64,000 nt of DNA, from positions 1 through 64,000 of the forward strand of contig NZ_JALJZV010000007.1 of NCBI RefSeq assembly GCF_024171535.1, in the 5' to 3' direction. How positions within the stretch are numbered: the stretch's first letter is position 1; each line of letters begins with the position of its first letter. Shown here piece after piece: positions 8,963 through 18,334 of the stretch. The DNA is from Flavobacterium sp. HSC-61S13 (GTDB lineage: Bacteria > Bacteroidota > Bacteroidia > Flavobacteriales > Flavobacteriaceae). A model generated the notes under the pieces. It was given only the letters and a program-made list of their open reading frames with translations, made no database searches and had not been told where the DNA came from. Both the position numbers and the translations under genes were made by a program.

Positions 8963-8970
8963 TATCTTTG
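8963..8970 (+). promoter_or_regulatory. -7 element of the HutD gene
   Basis: TATCTTTG lies 19 bp before the ATG at 8990 and matches TAnnTTTG. The 8860-8989 gap is therefore divergent, with this promoter and the DGPF promoter back to back. Confidence 0.55.
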
Positions 8971-8989
8971 GTAACGATTTAAATTCCCA

Positions 8990-9547
8990 ATGCTCGACGT
9001 GAAAATACATATTTTATCCTTAGAACAACTCAAACCCAATTTGTGGGCTGGTGGAAGTACCTATCAATATTACCTTTATCCTGCCGATAGTAGCTATGCA
9101 GAAAAAGATTTTCTATTTCGCATCAGTAGTGCAACTATAGAACAAAGTCCGTCTGTTTTTACACAATTTCAAGGATATACCCGATATCTGTCGATGTTAG
9201 ACAATGCTCTAGATGTAACGATCAATGGGGTAGCGCAACACTTTGAGAAACAACAAATCTTTTTATTTGACTCTAATGACACTGTAGTTTCTACCTCATT
9301 GGGCACCGATTTTAACTGGATGGTTCATAAGTCGATAAACCAACATCATCTCGAGATTACCAAACAATCCCAACAGAGCAACAGCCCGTTTATCCTATTA
9401 TTTGCTTTAGAAGCAGTTGAAATTACAATTCAAGAACAAATTTACAGTCTAGAAAAATCGAGCTGTATCGTGATTGAAAATCCAGAAAAAACTACGCTTC
9501 GTTTAAAGTTTGACAATCCGTTGATTTTTATGACGCTAACTATTTAA
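8990..9547 (+). CDS. HutD/Ves family cupin-like protein
   Basis: This 185-residue protein matches HutD/Ves in length and in landmark segments: WAGGSTYQYYLYP near the N-terminus, FRISSATIEQSPSVFTQFQGYTR, and FDSNDTVVSTSLG. HutD proteins are bicupin-fold proteins linked to histidine use in some bacteria and to cold response (Ves) in E. coli; no catalytic activity is established. There are no hut genes nearby, so a histidine role is not supported here. It probably forms a short plus-strand unit with the acetyltransferase 6 bp downstream. Confidence 0.75.
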   Translation: MLDVKIHILSLEQLKPNLWAGGSTYQYYLYPADSSYAEKDFLFRISSATIEQSPSVFTQFQGYTRYLSMLDNALDVTINGVAQHFEKQQIFLFDSNDTVVSTSLGTDFNWMVHKSINQHHLEITKQSQQSNSPFILLFALEAVEITIQEQIYSLEKSSCIVIENPEKTTLRLKFDNPLIFMTLTI

Positions 9548-9553
9548 TCATTT

Positions 9554-10024
9554 ATGATGCCCAACCCTAGTATAATCCGTCCTTACCACCCCTGCGATCA
9601 GCCCGAATTATTGGTGTTATTTGATCTCAATATACCTCAATATTTTTCGGCTGATGAACGCGAGGATCTGATTGATTATTTAAACCATCATATCGAACGG
9701 TATTTTGTATTGGAATTGGATGGGAAAATTGCAGGTGCAGGTGGTATTAACTTTTCAAAAGACAAAACCGTGGGAAAAATCAGCTGGGACCTTTTTCATC
9801 CCGAATATCAAGGCAAGGGATTGGGAAGCCAATTAACTCAATATAGAATTGAACTGCTGAAACAACTCGACCACGTTCAAACCATCAGCGTTCGAACCTC
9901 ACAAGTAGCTTATGTATTCTATCAAAAAATGGGATTTGAATTACTTGAAGTTGTTCCCGACTATTGGGCCAAAGGTTTTGATTTATATCGCATGAAATTA
10001 CCGACAAATCAAACAACGAGATAA
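9554..10024 (+). CDS. GNAT family N-acetyltransferase
   Basis: This protein of about 156 residues has the GNAT acetyl-CoA binding motif (EYQGKGLGSQL, residues about 95-105) after a beta-strand block (KISWDLFHPEYQG). A C-terminal YVFYQKMGFELLE segment is typical of the family. The substrate cannot be predicted. Translation can begin at the first or second of two adjacent ATGs. It starts 6 bp after the HutD gene, so the two are likely co-transcribed. Confidence 0.85.
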   Translation: MMPNPSIIRPYHPCDQPELLVLFDLNIPQYFSADEREDLIDYLNHHIERYFVLELDGKIAGAGGINFSKDKTVGKISWDLFHPEYQGKGLGSQLTQYRIELLKQLDHVQTISVRTSQVAYVFYQKMGFELLEVVPDYWAKGFDLYRMKLPTNQTTR

Positions 10025-10075
10025 TTTCACAACAAGCTTGAATACATAACTATTAATCAGAAATACCCTTTAAAA

Positions 10076-10567
10076 ATGACCGATTTTGTCGCCATAGACT
10101 TTGAGACTGCCAACGCTAAAAGAAGCAGTATTTGTAGCCTTGGGCTTGTTATAGTTGAGAATAACATCATCACTGATCGGCTGTATAGTCTTATAAAACC
10201 AGAACCTAATTTCTATACGTCCTTTACAACCAACGTACACGGCTTAACTTTTCAGGACACCATACAATCGCCGCTGTTTTTCGACGTATGGGCACAGTTA
10301 TTAGCCAAGACAAAAAATCTGCCTTTTGTTGCTCACAACAGCTCATTTGATTCGAGCTGTTTAAAAGCCATTTACGCTTCATTTGATGTGGATTATCCGA
10401 ACTTTGAATTTCATTGTACACTGAAAACAGCCAGACAAAAACTTCCTCAGCTGCGCAATCATCAATTGGGCACGGTTGCCCAGTATTTTGGTTACGATTT
10501 AAAAAATCACCATCACGCCTTAGCCGATGCTGAAGCTTGCGCCGTTATAGCAACACATTTATTATAA
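10076..10567 (+). CDS. DnaQ-like 3'-5' exonuclease (DEDDh)
   Basis: This 163-residue single-domain protein has all DEDDh exonuclease motifs: Exo I DFETAN at residues 8-13, Exo II around HNSSFDSS, and Exo III HHALADAEA near the C-terminus. It resembles the exonuclease domain of the DNA polymerase III epsilon subunit but lacks polymerase-binding extensions. It is more likely a stand-alone DNA or RNA trimming enzyme than the replicative proofreader. It stands alone, 51 bp after the GNAT gene. Confidence 0.88.
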   Translation: MTDFVAIDFETANAKRSSICSLGLVIVENNIITDRLYSLIKPEPNFYTSFTTNVHGLTFQDTIQSPLFFDVWAQLLAKTKNLPFVAHNSSFDSSCLKAIYASFDVDYPNFEFHCTLKTARQKLPQLRNHQLGTVAQYFGYDLKNHHHALADAEACAVIATHLL

Positions 10568-10634
10568 CTCAATTAGTAAAATTCTGCTCATACAAGATTG
10601 ATTAACCTGATAAACTAACGATACTAAATCGATT

Positions 10635-11048
10635 ATGAAAATAGAAACTCAAATTACCATTCATGCGACTCCGAAAAAAGTTTGGAAAATCCTGACCGAT
10701 TTCGAACGTTATCCACAATGGAATCCGTTTATCAAATCCATTGAAGGAAAAGTAGCCGTTGGAAATCGCATAAAAATATCATTACCCGATATGAAATTCA
10801 ATCCCCGAGTTTTAGTTTTCGAAGAAAACAAAGAATTAAAATGGTTGGGGCAACTCCTTTTTAAAGGTGTGTTTGACGGAGAGCATCGTTTTCTGCTAGA
10901 GGAATTACCCAATGGAGATACAATTTTTAAACACAGTGAAGCATTTTCTGGTATATTAGTTCCCCTATTTAAAAGCAATTTAGAAAAAAACACCACAGCC
11001 GGTTTTGAAGCGATGAATCAACAGCTAAAAATTCAAGCAGAGTCTTAA
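10635..11048 (+). CDS. SRPBCC (START-like) domain protein
   Basis: This 137-residue protein has the START/Bet v1-like signature: KIETQITIHATPKKVWKIL at the start, FERYPQWNPFIKSIEG after it, and a C-terminal long helix. Such proteins bind hydrophobic small molecules or act as cyclases; no specific ligand can be named. It ends 4 bp before a strong bidirectional terminator. Confidence 0.85.
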   Translation: MKIETQITIHATPKKVWKILTDFERYPQWNPFIKSIEGKVAVGNRIKISLPDMKFNPRVLVFEENKELKWLGQLLFKGVFDGEHRFLLEELPNGDTIFKHSEAFSGILVPLFKSNLEKNTTAGFEAMNQQLKIQAES

Positions 11049-11052
11049 AAAT

Positions 11053-11088
11053 AATAAAGCCTTTTTCATCTTAGAAAAAGGCTTTATT
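11053..11088. terminator. bidirectional intrinsic terminator
   Basis: A 15-bp perfect inverted repeat (AATAAAGCCTTTTTC, 11053-11067, with its complement at 11074-11088) has a 6-nt loop. It sits between the convergent SRPBCC and PhnA genes. Confidence 0.85.
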
Positions 11089-11114
11089 TATTCACAATGA
11101 TAACAGTATTAAAA

Positions 11115-11696
11115 TTACGATTGCTTTTTGACAAATTTGGTCAAAATCACGATAGTTTGTCCATCAACCTTTCCTTCAATTTGTTCTGTATTGTCGTGTA
11201 CCAAACGGATGTTGCGCACTGCAGTTCCAATTTTGGCGTTTAGCGTTGAACCTTTCACATCCAAATCCTTAATTAAGGTTACGGTGTCTCCTCCAACTAA
11301 AATATTACCGTTGCAGTCTTTGTGTAAGTCCACTCCAGCATCTCCCTCATGATCACCCGTTGCTTTAGCCCAAGTCATCATGTCTTCATCTAAATACATC
11401 ATTTCCAAAAGATCAGCTGCCCAGCTTTCATTTCTAAAACGGTTTAACATTCTCCACGCTACAACCTGTACTGCGGGAACTTCACTCCACATAGAAGACG
11501 TTAAGCAATTCCAATGTTTTGCATCGAGTTCTTCCTTTTTTTCAATCTGTGCTGTACAAGTATTACAAATATAAATTTCTCTATCTGTAACATTACCCGA
11601 AGTAGGCGGTACTTCATAAATCTGTAAGTCTCCTGTTGCGGCACATAATTCGCATTGATTTCCGCTTCTTTCCTGCAATTGCTTTTCGATTTTCAT
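11115..11696 (-). CDS. PhnA domain protein (alkylphosphonate utilization-type)
   Basis: This 193-residue protein has an N-terminal zinc-ribbon with paired cysteines (CELC and CNTC). A middle segment rich in Trp and Asp follows, then the C-terminal PhnA domain (DCNGNILVGGDTVTLIKDLDVKG). Despite the PhnA name, members are not tied to phosphonate breakdown, and their function is unclear. No phn genes are nearby. It stands alone, convergent with the SRPBCC gene. Confidence 0.85.
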   Translation of the reverse strand: MKIEKQLQERSGNQCELCAATGDLQIYEVPPTSGNVTDREIYICNTCTAQIEKKEELDAKHWNCLTSSMWSEVPAVQVVAWRMLNRFRNESWAADLLEMMYLDEDMMTWAKATGDHEGDAGVDLHKDCNGNILVGGDTVTLIKDLDVKGSTLNAKIGTAVRNIRLVHDNTEQIEGKVDGQTIVILTKFVKKQS

Positions 11697-11930
11697 ATTT
11701 TGGCTGTTATTATTGATTCGACTTGTATTAAAAGCGCAAAGATAGTTTGAATAAACAATAAATAAAAATCCATGCTGTTTTAAGCTTCAATTGCAGTTAA
11801 TTTATCAAAAACACTAAGATCCTAGTCACTAAATGATGGTGCAGCTCCATATTAAAAATAACTCGGGCTATTAAATTTTCATATTCGAGCTATTTTGATT
11901 AAAATTGCAGTTGCAAATACCTCCCCAAAA

Positions 11931-12578
11931 ATGGAAAATAAAGAGTTGATTAGAGAGACCTTGGTCTTACCGGAAAATGGAAAAAAATTATTGTTACATT
12001 CTTGCTGTGCTCCTTGTGCTGGTGAAGTAATGGAAGCATTGGTTGCCTCCGATATCGATTTTACAATTTATTTTTACAATCCCAACATACATCCGAAAAA
12101 GGAGTATGATTTGCGTAAAGAGGAAAACATTCGTTTTGCCGTTAAGCACAATATTCCCTTTATTGACGGAGATTATGATGTAGAGGATTGGTACGCACGT
12201 GCTAAAGGAATGGAACAGGAACCGGAAAAGGGTATTCGTTGCACGATGTGTTTTGATATGCGTTTTGAACGTACCGCTTTGTACGCTTTTGAAAACGGTT
12301 TTGACGTGATCAGCAGCTCTTTGGGTATCTCTCGTTGGAAAAACATGGAGCAAATCAATAAATCCGGATGTTTGGCAGCAAGCCATTATCCAGATATTAC
12401 CTATTGGACCTTTAATTGGCGTAAAAAAGGCGGTGCAGGTCGAATGCTCGATATCAGCAAACAAGAAAAATTCTATATGCAAGAGTATTGCGGTTGCGCC
12501 TATTCTTTACGTGACACCAATCAATGGCGTATGGCAAACGGTAGAGAAAAGATTGTTCTTGGGAAAAATTATTACTAA
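11931..12578 (+). CDS. queH: epoxyqueuosine reductase QueH
   Basis: This 215-residue enzyme performs the last step of queuosine tRNA modification, reducing epoxyqueuosine to queuosine. It has the QueH (DUF208) signature: SCCAPCAGE with Cys25, Cys26 and Cys29; [16 protein letters not shown]; and CTMC with Cys104 and Cys107. These serve iron-sulfur binding and catalysis. The frame is open upstream to a TTG at 11895, but the ATG at 11931 gives the normal N-terminus and the TTG lies within a promoter-like AT tract. Part of queD is at the right edge of the window, far away. Confidence 0.92.
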   Translation: MENKELIRETLVLPENGKKLLLHSCCAPCAGEVMEALVASDIDFTIYFYNPNIHPKKEYDLRKEENIRFAVKHNIPFIDGDYDVEDWYARAKGMEQEPEKGIRCTMCFDMRFERTALYAFENGFDVISSSLGISRWKNMEQINKSGCLAASHYPDITYWTFNWRKKGGAGRMLDISKQEKFYMQEYCGCAYSLRDTNQWRMANGREKIVLGKNYY

Positions 12579-12616
12579 CACAATCACTTCTAACTTGATC
12601 TATAAAAATAGTCTGT

Positions 12617-13141
12617 ATGCACATTCAAAATGTAGAGTTTAAAGCTCGCGTCGAAAATCTTGAAACAATAGAAGAATTGCTTTTAAGCATCCAGGCAACT
12701 TTTGTAGAGACCCAACATCAAATAGACACCTATTTCAACACTTCAACAGCAAGGTTAAAGCTGCGAGAAGCTGGCGAAAATCACAGCCTTATTCACTATG
12801 ATCGCGCAAATACCGATACCGCAAAAGAGTCGGATATTATCTATTATCAACATCTGCCGAATGCCGCTTTAAAAAACATATTGACCGCACAGCTGGGAGT
12901 AAAGGTAATCATAGATAAAGTAAGAACGATGTACGCCATCGACAATGTGCGCTTCCACTTGGATATCGTACAGCAACTTGGCACTTTTGTGGAAGTAGAA
13001 GCAATGAATGAAGGACAAAACCATACAACGCAAAGTTTAAAAGAACAATGTGATTTCTATTTTCGCACTTTTAAATTGCAACCAAAAAATCTTATTGATC
13101 GTTCTTATAGTGATTTGCTATTGGATCAAAACGCGGACTAG
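12617..13141 (+). CDS. CYTH domain protein (class IV adenylate cyclase-like)
   Basis: This 174-residue protein has the CYTH fold pattern: VEFKAR near residue 7 (ExK-type triphosphate-tunnel motif), YFNTSTARLKLRE, and a late segment with alternating acidic residues (RFHLDIVQQLGTFVEVEA). CYTH enzymes act on triphosphates, either as class IV adenylate cyclase (CyaB), as triphosphatases, or on inorganic triphosphate. Length and sequence style fit the CyaB branch. A triphosphatase role is the main alternative. It follows queH by 38 bp. Confidence 0.82.
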   Translation: MHIQNVEFKARVENLETIEELLLSIQATFVETQHQIDTYFNTSTARLKLREAGENHSLIHYDRANTDTAKESDIIYYQHLPNAALKNILTAQLGVKVIIDKVRTMYAIDNVRFHLDIVQQLGTFVEVEAMNEGQNHTTQSLKEQCDFYFRTFKLQPKNLIDRSYSDLLLDQNAD

Positions 13142-13201
13142 ATTATTTTTTATTTGTTGGTCTTATAGTATCTTTACTATAAAATCAATCATTTCTAACC
13201 C

Positions 13202-13933
13202 ATGCTTAGTTCTACAGGAGACAATCGAACGTTTAAACACAACCTATTATTAGCGGTCTTTTTTGCTTTTGTTGCCGGGATTATCAATGTATTTGGATTT
13301 TCTGAATTGGCAACCTTTACTACAAACCTAACCGGGCATGTTGGTGAATTGGCCATCGCTATAGAAAACCAATCTCCAAATTCTCAACTCTTAAAGATAA
13401 TCAGCTGGATTGGGTGCTTTGCTTTGGGTTCTTTTATCGCTTCGCTTTGTACGAATCTTTTTACCGGAACGCGAATCAAATTTTCTTATGTACTGCCCAT
13501 AATATTAGAGATTGGTTTCCTTACAAGCTGCCTTTATCTACAGAGAAATTACAAGCTCGATGAAATCATCGACCTTGAAATCTTATTGTTATTCACAGCA
13601 ATGGGACTGCAAAACGGGATTGTATCGATGGTTAGCGGAAATGTCGTACGAACCACCCACTTAACAGGTATGGTAACCGATTTTGGAATCGGACTCGGGG
13701 AAATCATTATGAAAAAGAAAAGCGAACGAAAGTCTAAAATTCGAAAAATTCAACTGACCATATCGATTATCTTTTCTTTTGCTTCGGGTGCCATTTTATG
13801 TGCTTTTTTAATCGGATACGCCCACCATCAAGTGCTACTGATTCCAATACTATTGCTTTTGATTTTATTATTCTACGATTACAAAATACTAGAGAAAAGT
13901 TTAGATATGATTCGAGAACGCTTACACGTTTAG
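13202..13933 (+). CDS. YoaK family (DUF1275) membrane protein
   Basis: This 243-residue integral membrane protein has about six hydrophobic segments. It carries the DUF1275 landmarks: FAFVAGIINVFGFSELATFTTNLTGH near the start and GLQNGIVSMVSGNVVRTTHLTG in the middle. The family is widespread, of unknown transport function, and distantly related in layout to small secondary carriers. It ends 20 bp from the convergent sbcC gene. Confidence 0.85.
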   Translation: MLSSTGDNRTFKHNLLLAVFFAFVAGIINVFGFSELATFTTNLTGHVGELAIAIENQSPNSQLLKIISWIGCFALGSFIASLCTNLFTGTRIKFSYVLPIILEIGFLTSCLYLQRNYKLDEIIDLEILLLFTAMGLQNGIVSMVSGNVVRTTHLTGMVTDFGIGLGEIIMKKKSERKSKIRKIQLTISIIFSFASGAILCAFLIGYAHHQVLLIPILLLLILLFYDYKILEKSLDMIRERLHV

Positions 13934-13952
13934 TATGGTAAATTAAAATTCG

Positions 13953-16900
13953 TTAATTAACCACTACATAACTGCCTTTTTCTTCATTTTTGTAAATTGA
14001 TATCGAACTTGGGATACGCTCTTGAAGTTCTTCTACATGCGAGATAATACCCACTACTCTATTTTCCTTATGCAAATACTGCAAGGTTTCAAATACAGTA
14101 TTGATACTCTCCGCATCTTGAGTACCAAAACCTTCATCGATAAAAAAGAAATTTTTATCGGCTTTATTTAAAGATTGAATACTCTCCGCCAAGGCCAAGG
14201 CCAAACATAAAGAAGCCTGAAAACCTTGTCCTCCCGATAGTGTTTTTACCGAACGCGCATAACCGTTATTCAGATAATCCAGCACTTCAAATTCATTGTT
14301 TTCATTTAACTTTAAACTCAATTGATTTCGAGTGAGACGGTGAAAGCGCACATTGGCAATATCGCATAGATTTTGCAGGTAAATACTCGATACATAATTG
14401 ACAAAACCACTGGCTTTAAACAAGTTGGTCATGGTGGTTAAATTCAAAGCTCTTTGCTCCAAAGCATTGGCCTGTGCAATCAATTCTTTTTTCTTTTCCA
14501 AAGCCGATTGCACTCGAAGGAGTTCTTGCTCCAAAGCGCTAACTTTCCCTACTGCTAGCTCCACTTCGATTTGCAATTGACGGTATTGTTGTTCTTTTGC
14601 CTCAAATAAATGCTGGTCAAAATTTAATCCGGCTGTTTGCAATTTCAATTCTGTTATGATTTGCTTGGTATTTTGCAATAGAAATTGAAATTGATTGATG
14701 CGTTGGCGTTCTTGTTCCAGATTCCAATTTTTAGCTAAGATTCGGTGTACCTCATCCCTATTTTTAAACTGTAGACGCTCTAAGGCTTCTTCTACATTTA
14801 CTTTTAAAAGCTCGCGATTCTTACGAATAAACTCGAGCTGATTTTCTATGGTTTCCAAAATTCCGACCTTGGTAGCTAACTGCGGCTTGAGCTCTTGTAT
14901 TTTCTCCATCGCTCGTTTATAACTTTTTTCGATCAAGTCATTTTCCGCGGCCAATGCATTTTTCTGCAACATAACAGCTTCCACATCAACCGTTTCGTAA
15001 TCTTTTAGGTCTAAAGATTTGATCTGTTCTTTTAACTGATTGTATTGGCCAACCAAACCCGAGATCTCCATCTCTATAACAGCCATTTTTTTATGAGCCT
15101 TTTGAGTAAGTTCTTGTTGCATGACAAGTTTGTCACGAAACGTTTTGATGGTCTGCTCTAAGGTGTGAAGCTCTACTTCCAATGCTTTAGCGCGCTGCTT
15201 CTTACTTTCAAATAATTCGCGATTGTCCGTACTAAACTCCTTCCAAATAAAAGAACTTAAATGTTCGGTAATTTGAATTTCTAACGCTTTCTTATCTTTT
15301 GCTAAGCGCTCGGCTTGTACAATTAAAAAGTCGTAGATTGAGGAAGCCTTTTGAAGTAGTACTTGTTGTTTTTGCACTTCTGTATGCTCCTTCTCTAATG
15401 TACTTTTTCGGTGTTGAGCTAAAGTCAATTGTTCCGTAGCATCTGCTTGATGACTGATTTGAGGATGTTCTAAAGACCCGCATAAAGGGCAAGCCTCACC
15501 ATCTTGTAAATCACTGGCATAACGACTCAATTCTGTTGCTACAGTCCATTCTGTTATCAATTGATTTTGCTGTGTAATTTGTTGAAGCAATTGATCCGTT
15601 TTACCTGCATACACCGTAATCCAAGTAGCTGGTTCAACCTTTAAACCCTCAAATTCTTTTAAGGTGTTTTCGCATTCGCGCGTATTTTCGATCTGCTTCT
15701 TCGCTACATCCTCCAATTGTTTTGTCAAAAAAACTTGGGTTTGATACCAATTGCCTATGGCTATCCATTGAGACGCATCGATGCGTTCCGATTTTAGGTT
15801 TTCTAATATTGTCTCACTTTCTTGAATTTGCTTTTTAATAGCCGTTTCTACCCTTTCTTGTTCCACAACAAAAGCAGCGCCCTTGTCCAGAGCCTCTCGT
15901 TGAGTAAGTAGGCGCAACTCCAATTCTTTAAGCGTTTCTAAATAACCCAAGTCTATAACCTTTTGTTTTTGGCTATCCAATTGTTCAAATGCCGTTTGCC
16001 ACTTTAGCAATTGCTGATTCTGAGCTTTGATTTCACGGCTCAACTGCAATTTATCAGCTAATACATTTTGCTGACTTTTAATTTGCTGTTGTTCTTCATT
16101 CTCTAAAGCAACTTCTCTATTAATCAGCTCTTTAAAAGCCTTTTCAACAGTTTCAAACTCCAAAATATCAGCTTGGAGTTTGTCGATAATTATTTTCTGC
16201 TGTTCTAATTCCTTCAATTCCAATTCCCTCTTGCGCAAGGCTTCTAATTTAAGCTGCGCCTCTTGTAAGGATTTCCATTCCGCCTCCACCTGTACAAAAT
16301 CGTTTTTTAGCAAGGTCAATTGTTGTTGTGTAGACGTTAGGTCGTTTTGCTGTTGCTGAACACGTTCAATAGAAATCGATTCAAAACCCGATAGTACCCC
16401 TTTGAGGTTTTCTATTTTTAAATTATTGTCGCGTTGGAGATTGGAAACCTGTGGACTTAAATCAAATCGCTCCAAATTAAAAATCTCCTTCATCATCTTC
16501 GAACGATCGGCTCCTTTTAATTCCAAAAACTCCTTGAATTTACCCTGTGGGATGATGATGGTTCTACGAAAGTTCTCGTAAGTCAATCCCAATACCAAAG
16601 TGGCATCGGCAGATTCCATCGGAATCCATGCCTCATTTTTCCATTCATAGGCCAAACGTTCCATCGGAGTGGTTTCTTCAAACTTCTTTTTTCGTTTCCA
16701 CGACACGGTAAATTTGAATTTACGCTCTTCAAAATTGGTAAAATCAAACTCGATATAAACCTTATCCGATTTTAAATTCAACATATTATATCCGCGACTG
16801 TCTCGGCTATTTAAGCGTTCGGTTTCGCCATATAGGGCTAAACTGATCGCTTCCAATATCGATGATTTACCAGAACCTACACCTCCAAAAATCCCAAACA

Positions 16901-16988
16901 AGCCCGACTGGGTCAAGTTCGTAAAATCTATGGTTTGCTTGGATTGATAAGAGTACAATCCCTCAATAGTCAGTTGAATCGGTAACAT
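13953..16988 (-). CDS. sbcC: exonuclease SbcCD subunit C (Rad50-like ATPase)
   Basis: This 1011-residue protein is the SMC-like ATPase of the SbcCD nuclease, which opens DNA hairpins and trims broken ends. Walker A is GGVGSGKSS (35-43). Two long coiled-coil arms flank a zinc hook CPLC (Cys500 and Cys503). The ABC signature (TLSGGQGF) and Walker B (FFFIDEGFGTQD, 947-958) are near the C-terminus. Length and order are normal. Its start is 1 bp from the sbcD stop, so the two form an operon. Confidence 0.95.
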   Translation of the reverse strand: MLPIQLTIEGLYSYQSKQTIDFTNLTQSGLFGIFGGVGSGKSSILEAISLALYGETERLNSRDSRGYNMLNLKSDKVYIEFDFTNFEERKFKFTVSWKRKKKFEETTPMERLAYEWKNEAWIPMESADATLVLGLTYENFRRTIIIPQGKFKEFLELKGADRSKMMKEIFNLERFDLSPQVSNLQRDNNLKIENLKGVLSGFESISIERVQQQQNDLTSTQQQLTLLKNDFVQVEAEWKSLQEAQLKLEALRKRELELKELEQQKIIIDKLQADILEFETVEKAFKELINREVALENEEQQQIKSQQNVLADKLQLSREIKAQNQQLLKWQTAFEQLDSQKQKVIDLGYLETLKELELRLLTQREALDKGAAFVVEQERVETAIKKQIQESETILENLKSERIDASQWIAIGNWYQTQVFLTKQLEDVAKKQIENTRECENTLKEFEGLKVEPATWITVYAGKTDQLLQQITQQNQLITEWTVATELSRYASDLQDGEACPLCGSLEHPQISHQADATEQLTLAQHRKSTLEKEHTEVQKQQVLLQKASSIYDFLIVQAERLAKDKKALEIQITEHLSSFIWKEFSTDNRELFESKKQRAKALEVELHTLEQTIKTFRDKLVMQQELTQKAHKKMAVIEMEISGLVGQYNQLKEQIKSLDLKDYETVDVEAVMLQKNALAAENDLIEKSYKRAMEKIQELKPQLATKVGILETIENQLEFIRKNRELLKVNVEEALERLQFKNRDEVHRILAKNWNLEQERQRINQFQFLLQNTKQIITELKLQTAGLNFDQHLFEAKEQQYRQLQIEVELAVGKVSALEQELLRVQSALEKKKELIAQANALEQRALNLTTMTNLFKASGFVNYVSSIYLQNLCDIANVRFHRLTRNQLSLKLNENNEFEVLDYLNNGYARSVKTLSGGQGFQASLCLALALAESIQSLNKADKNFFFIDEGFGTQDAESINTVFETLQYLHKENRVVGIISHVEELQERIPSSISIYKNEEKGSYVVVN

Positions 16989-16989
16989 A

Positions 16990-18216
16990 TTATATTTCTT
17001 TTTGTTGTCCGCTTATCTCTCGGAACAAATTCAATAATTCTTCGTTGAGTTCTTGCTTGTATTTAGACGTAAAGTAATCGACGAACAAGCCTTCTCTATT
17101 CTGTTCCAAATTAATGGACACCTTGGCATCGCTATCCTCCTTTATTTTGGTCAATATTGGGATAATATGTATAATACCATCGTGGCTATCGTAGAGTCGT
17201 TTTAGATCTGTGGTGGTGATAAACGTATCACTAACTATAGTCAATTCTACCAAAGCATAAGGATTTTCTAACAACCACGCTACAGCCAAATCAATCTGCT
17301 CAAATTTTTTCCGAAACAAAGGTCTCCCAGCTGTCAATGCAACAGGTTGATAGGAAACCGGTGCGCCGGGTTCTGCCTCGATAATCACCACTTGTTTCTG
17401 TTGCCCTGCTTCAGCAAAAGAATAACACAATGGGCTACTCGAATAAACAACGGGATTTCGATTTCCACCAATATTTTGATATCGGTGTAAATGACCTAAA
17501 GCGGTATATTGAATTTGAGTTGGAATACTATCGGAATAGATCAAATCTGCATTACCGACCTTTAGAGGCTTTTCACCATCGGGTTCCTCTAAGATTTCAC
17601 CACCGCGTTTTAACATATAAAGATGGGTGGTTAATATATTAACACCATGATCATCACAATAGCGATCGGCCAAAGCGGTCCAACTGTCATGAAGTACTTT
17701 ATTCATCTCCGCCTCTTTGTCCGCTGTGCCCAAATAGGTTTTTAAACGCAATTCATTAGCATAGGGCGTCGTAATCACGCGAAGTGGTATAGCTGAATGT
17801 GGCAGTGCGATTTCCAAAAAGCCGCGGTCGGTTTTTGTAATAGTAAATCCACCTTCAATTTTGATAGGACGCAAAGTAGCTTGCGGATAACCAACAAATA
17901 TAATCCCACACTCTAAAGCCAAAGCATCCGGTGCATCGATACGATCTGGGCTATCGTGATTTCCGGCTATAGCAATTACCGGGCGTTGACCATTATTAGT
18001 CAATCGCTTTAAAGTTTTATATAACAACTCCACAGCCTCGACAGCCGGGTTAAATACATCAAATAAATCCCCTGCAACAATTACAGCATCAACTTGTTGC
18101 TCATCTGCAATCGAACATATTTCCTGCAATACCAGTTTCTGCTCGTCGATTCGAGAAAAAAAATCCAACCTCTTTCCCAAGTGCCAGTCTGCAGTATGAA
18201 GTATTTTTATAGCCAT
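16990..18216 (-). CDS. sbcD: exonuclease SbcCD subunit D (Mre11-like nuclease)
   Basis: This 408-residue protein is the metal-dependent nuclease partner of SbcC. It has calcineurin-like phosphoesterase motifs: HTADWHLGK (Asp and His ligands near residue 10), AGDLFD, AGNHDSPDR, and TTHLY and ALGHLHRY further on. The C-terminal part is the SbcD capping domain. It is transcribed first, with sbcC following directly. Confidence 0.95.
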   Translation of the reverse strand: MAIKILHTADWHLGKRLDFFSRIDEQKLVLQEICSIADEQQVDAVIVAGDLFDVFNPAVEAVELLYKTLKRLTNNGQRPVIAIAGNHDSPDRIDAPDALALECGIIFVGYPQATLRPIKIEGGFTITKTDRGFLEIALPHSAIPLRVITTPYANELRLKTYLGTADKEAEMNKVLHDSWTALADRYCDDHGVNILTTHLYMLKRGGEILEEPDGEKPLKVGNADLIYSDSIPTQIQYTALGHLHRYQNIGGNRNPVVYSSSPLCYSFAEAGQQKQVVIIEAEPGAPVSYQPVALTAGRPLFRKKFEQIDLAVAWLLENPYALVELTIVSDTFITTTDLKRLYDSHDGIIHIIPILTKIKEDSDAKVSINLEQNREGLFVDYFTSKYKQELNEELLNLFREISGQQKEI

Positions 18217-18233
18217 TATCTCCTTTTATCTTA

Positions 18234-18241
18234 CAAATATA
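18234..18241 (-). promoter_or_regulatory. -7 element of the sbcD-sbcC operon
   Basis: TATATTTG on the minus strand, 18 bp before the sbcD ATG. It matches TAnnTTTG. Confidence 0.55.
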
Positions 18242-18292
18242 GGTTTTTTAGTTTGTTTGCCTAGCTGAAGATTCGTCCATTCATCGATATTT

Positions 18293-18318
18293 GAGAGTCG
18301 TTGTTCGTTGTTCGATAC
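18293..18318. repeat. short 7-bp tandem repeat (GTTGTTC)
   Basis: A GTCGTTGTTCGTTGTTCG run with 7-bp period lies in the gap between sbcD and the MFS stop. It has the same TCG-centred style as the repeat patch at 412-845. Confidence 0.5.
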
Positions 18319-18334
18319 AAATTAAGAGTTACGA

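Noticed and set aside
11895-11930. Upstream TTG start for queH
   Set aside because: It adds 12 residues not found in the family and overlaps a promoter-like tract; the ATG at 11931 fits better.
11994-12482. 162-codon minus-strand frame opposite queH
   Set aside because: It is antisense to a motif-complete QueH gene; no promoter or conserved pattern of its own.
13953-18216. Defence-system reading of the large ATPase plus nuclease pair
   Set aside because: Zinc hook, motif order and partner identify it as ordinary SbcCD repair nuclease.
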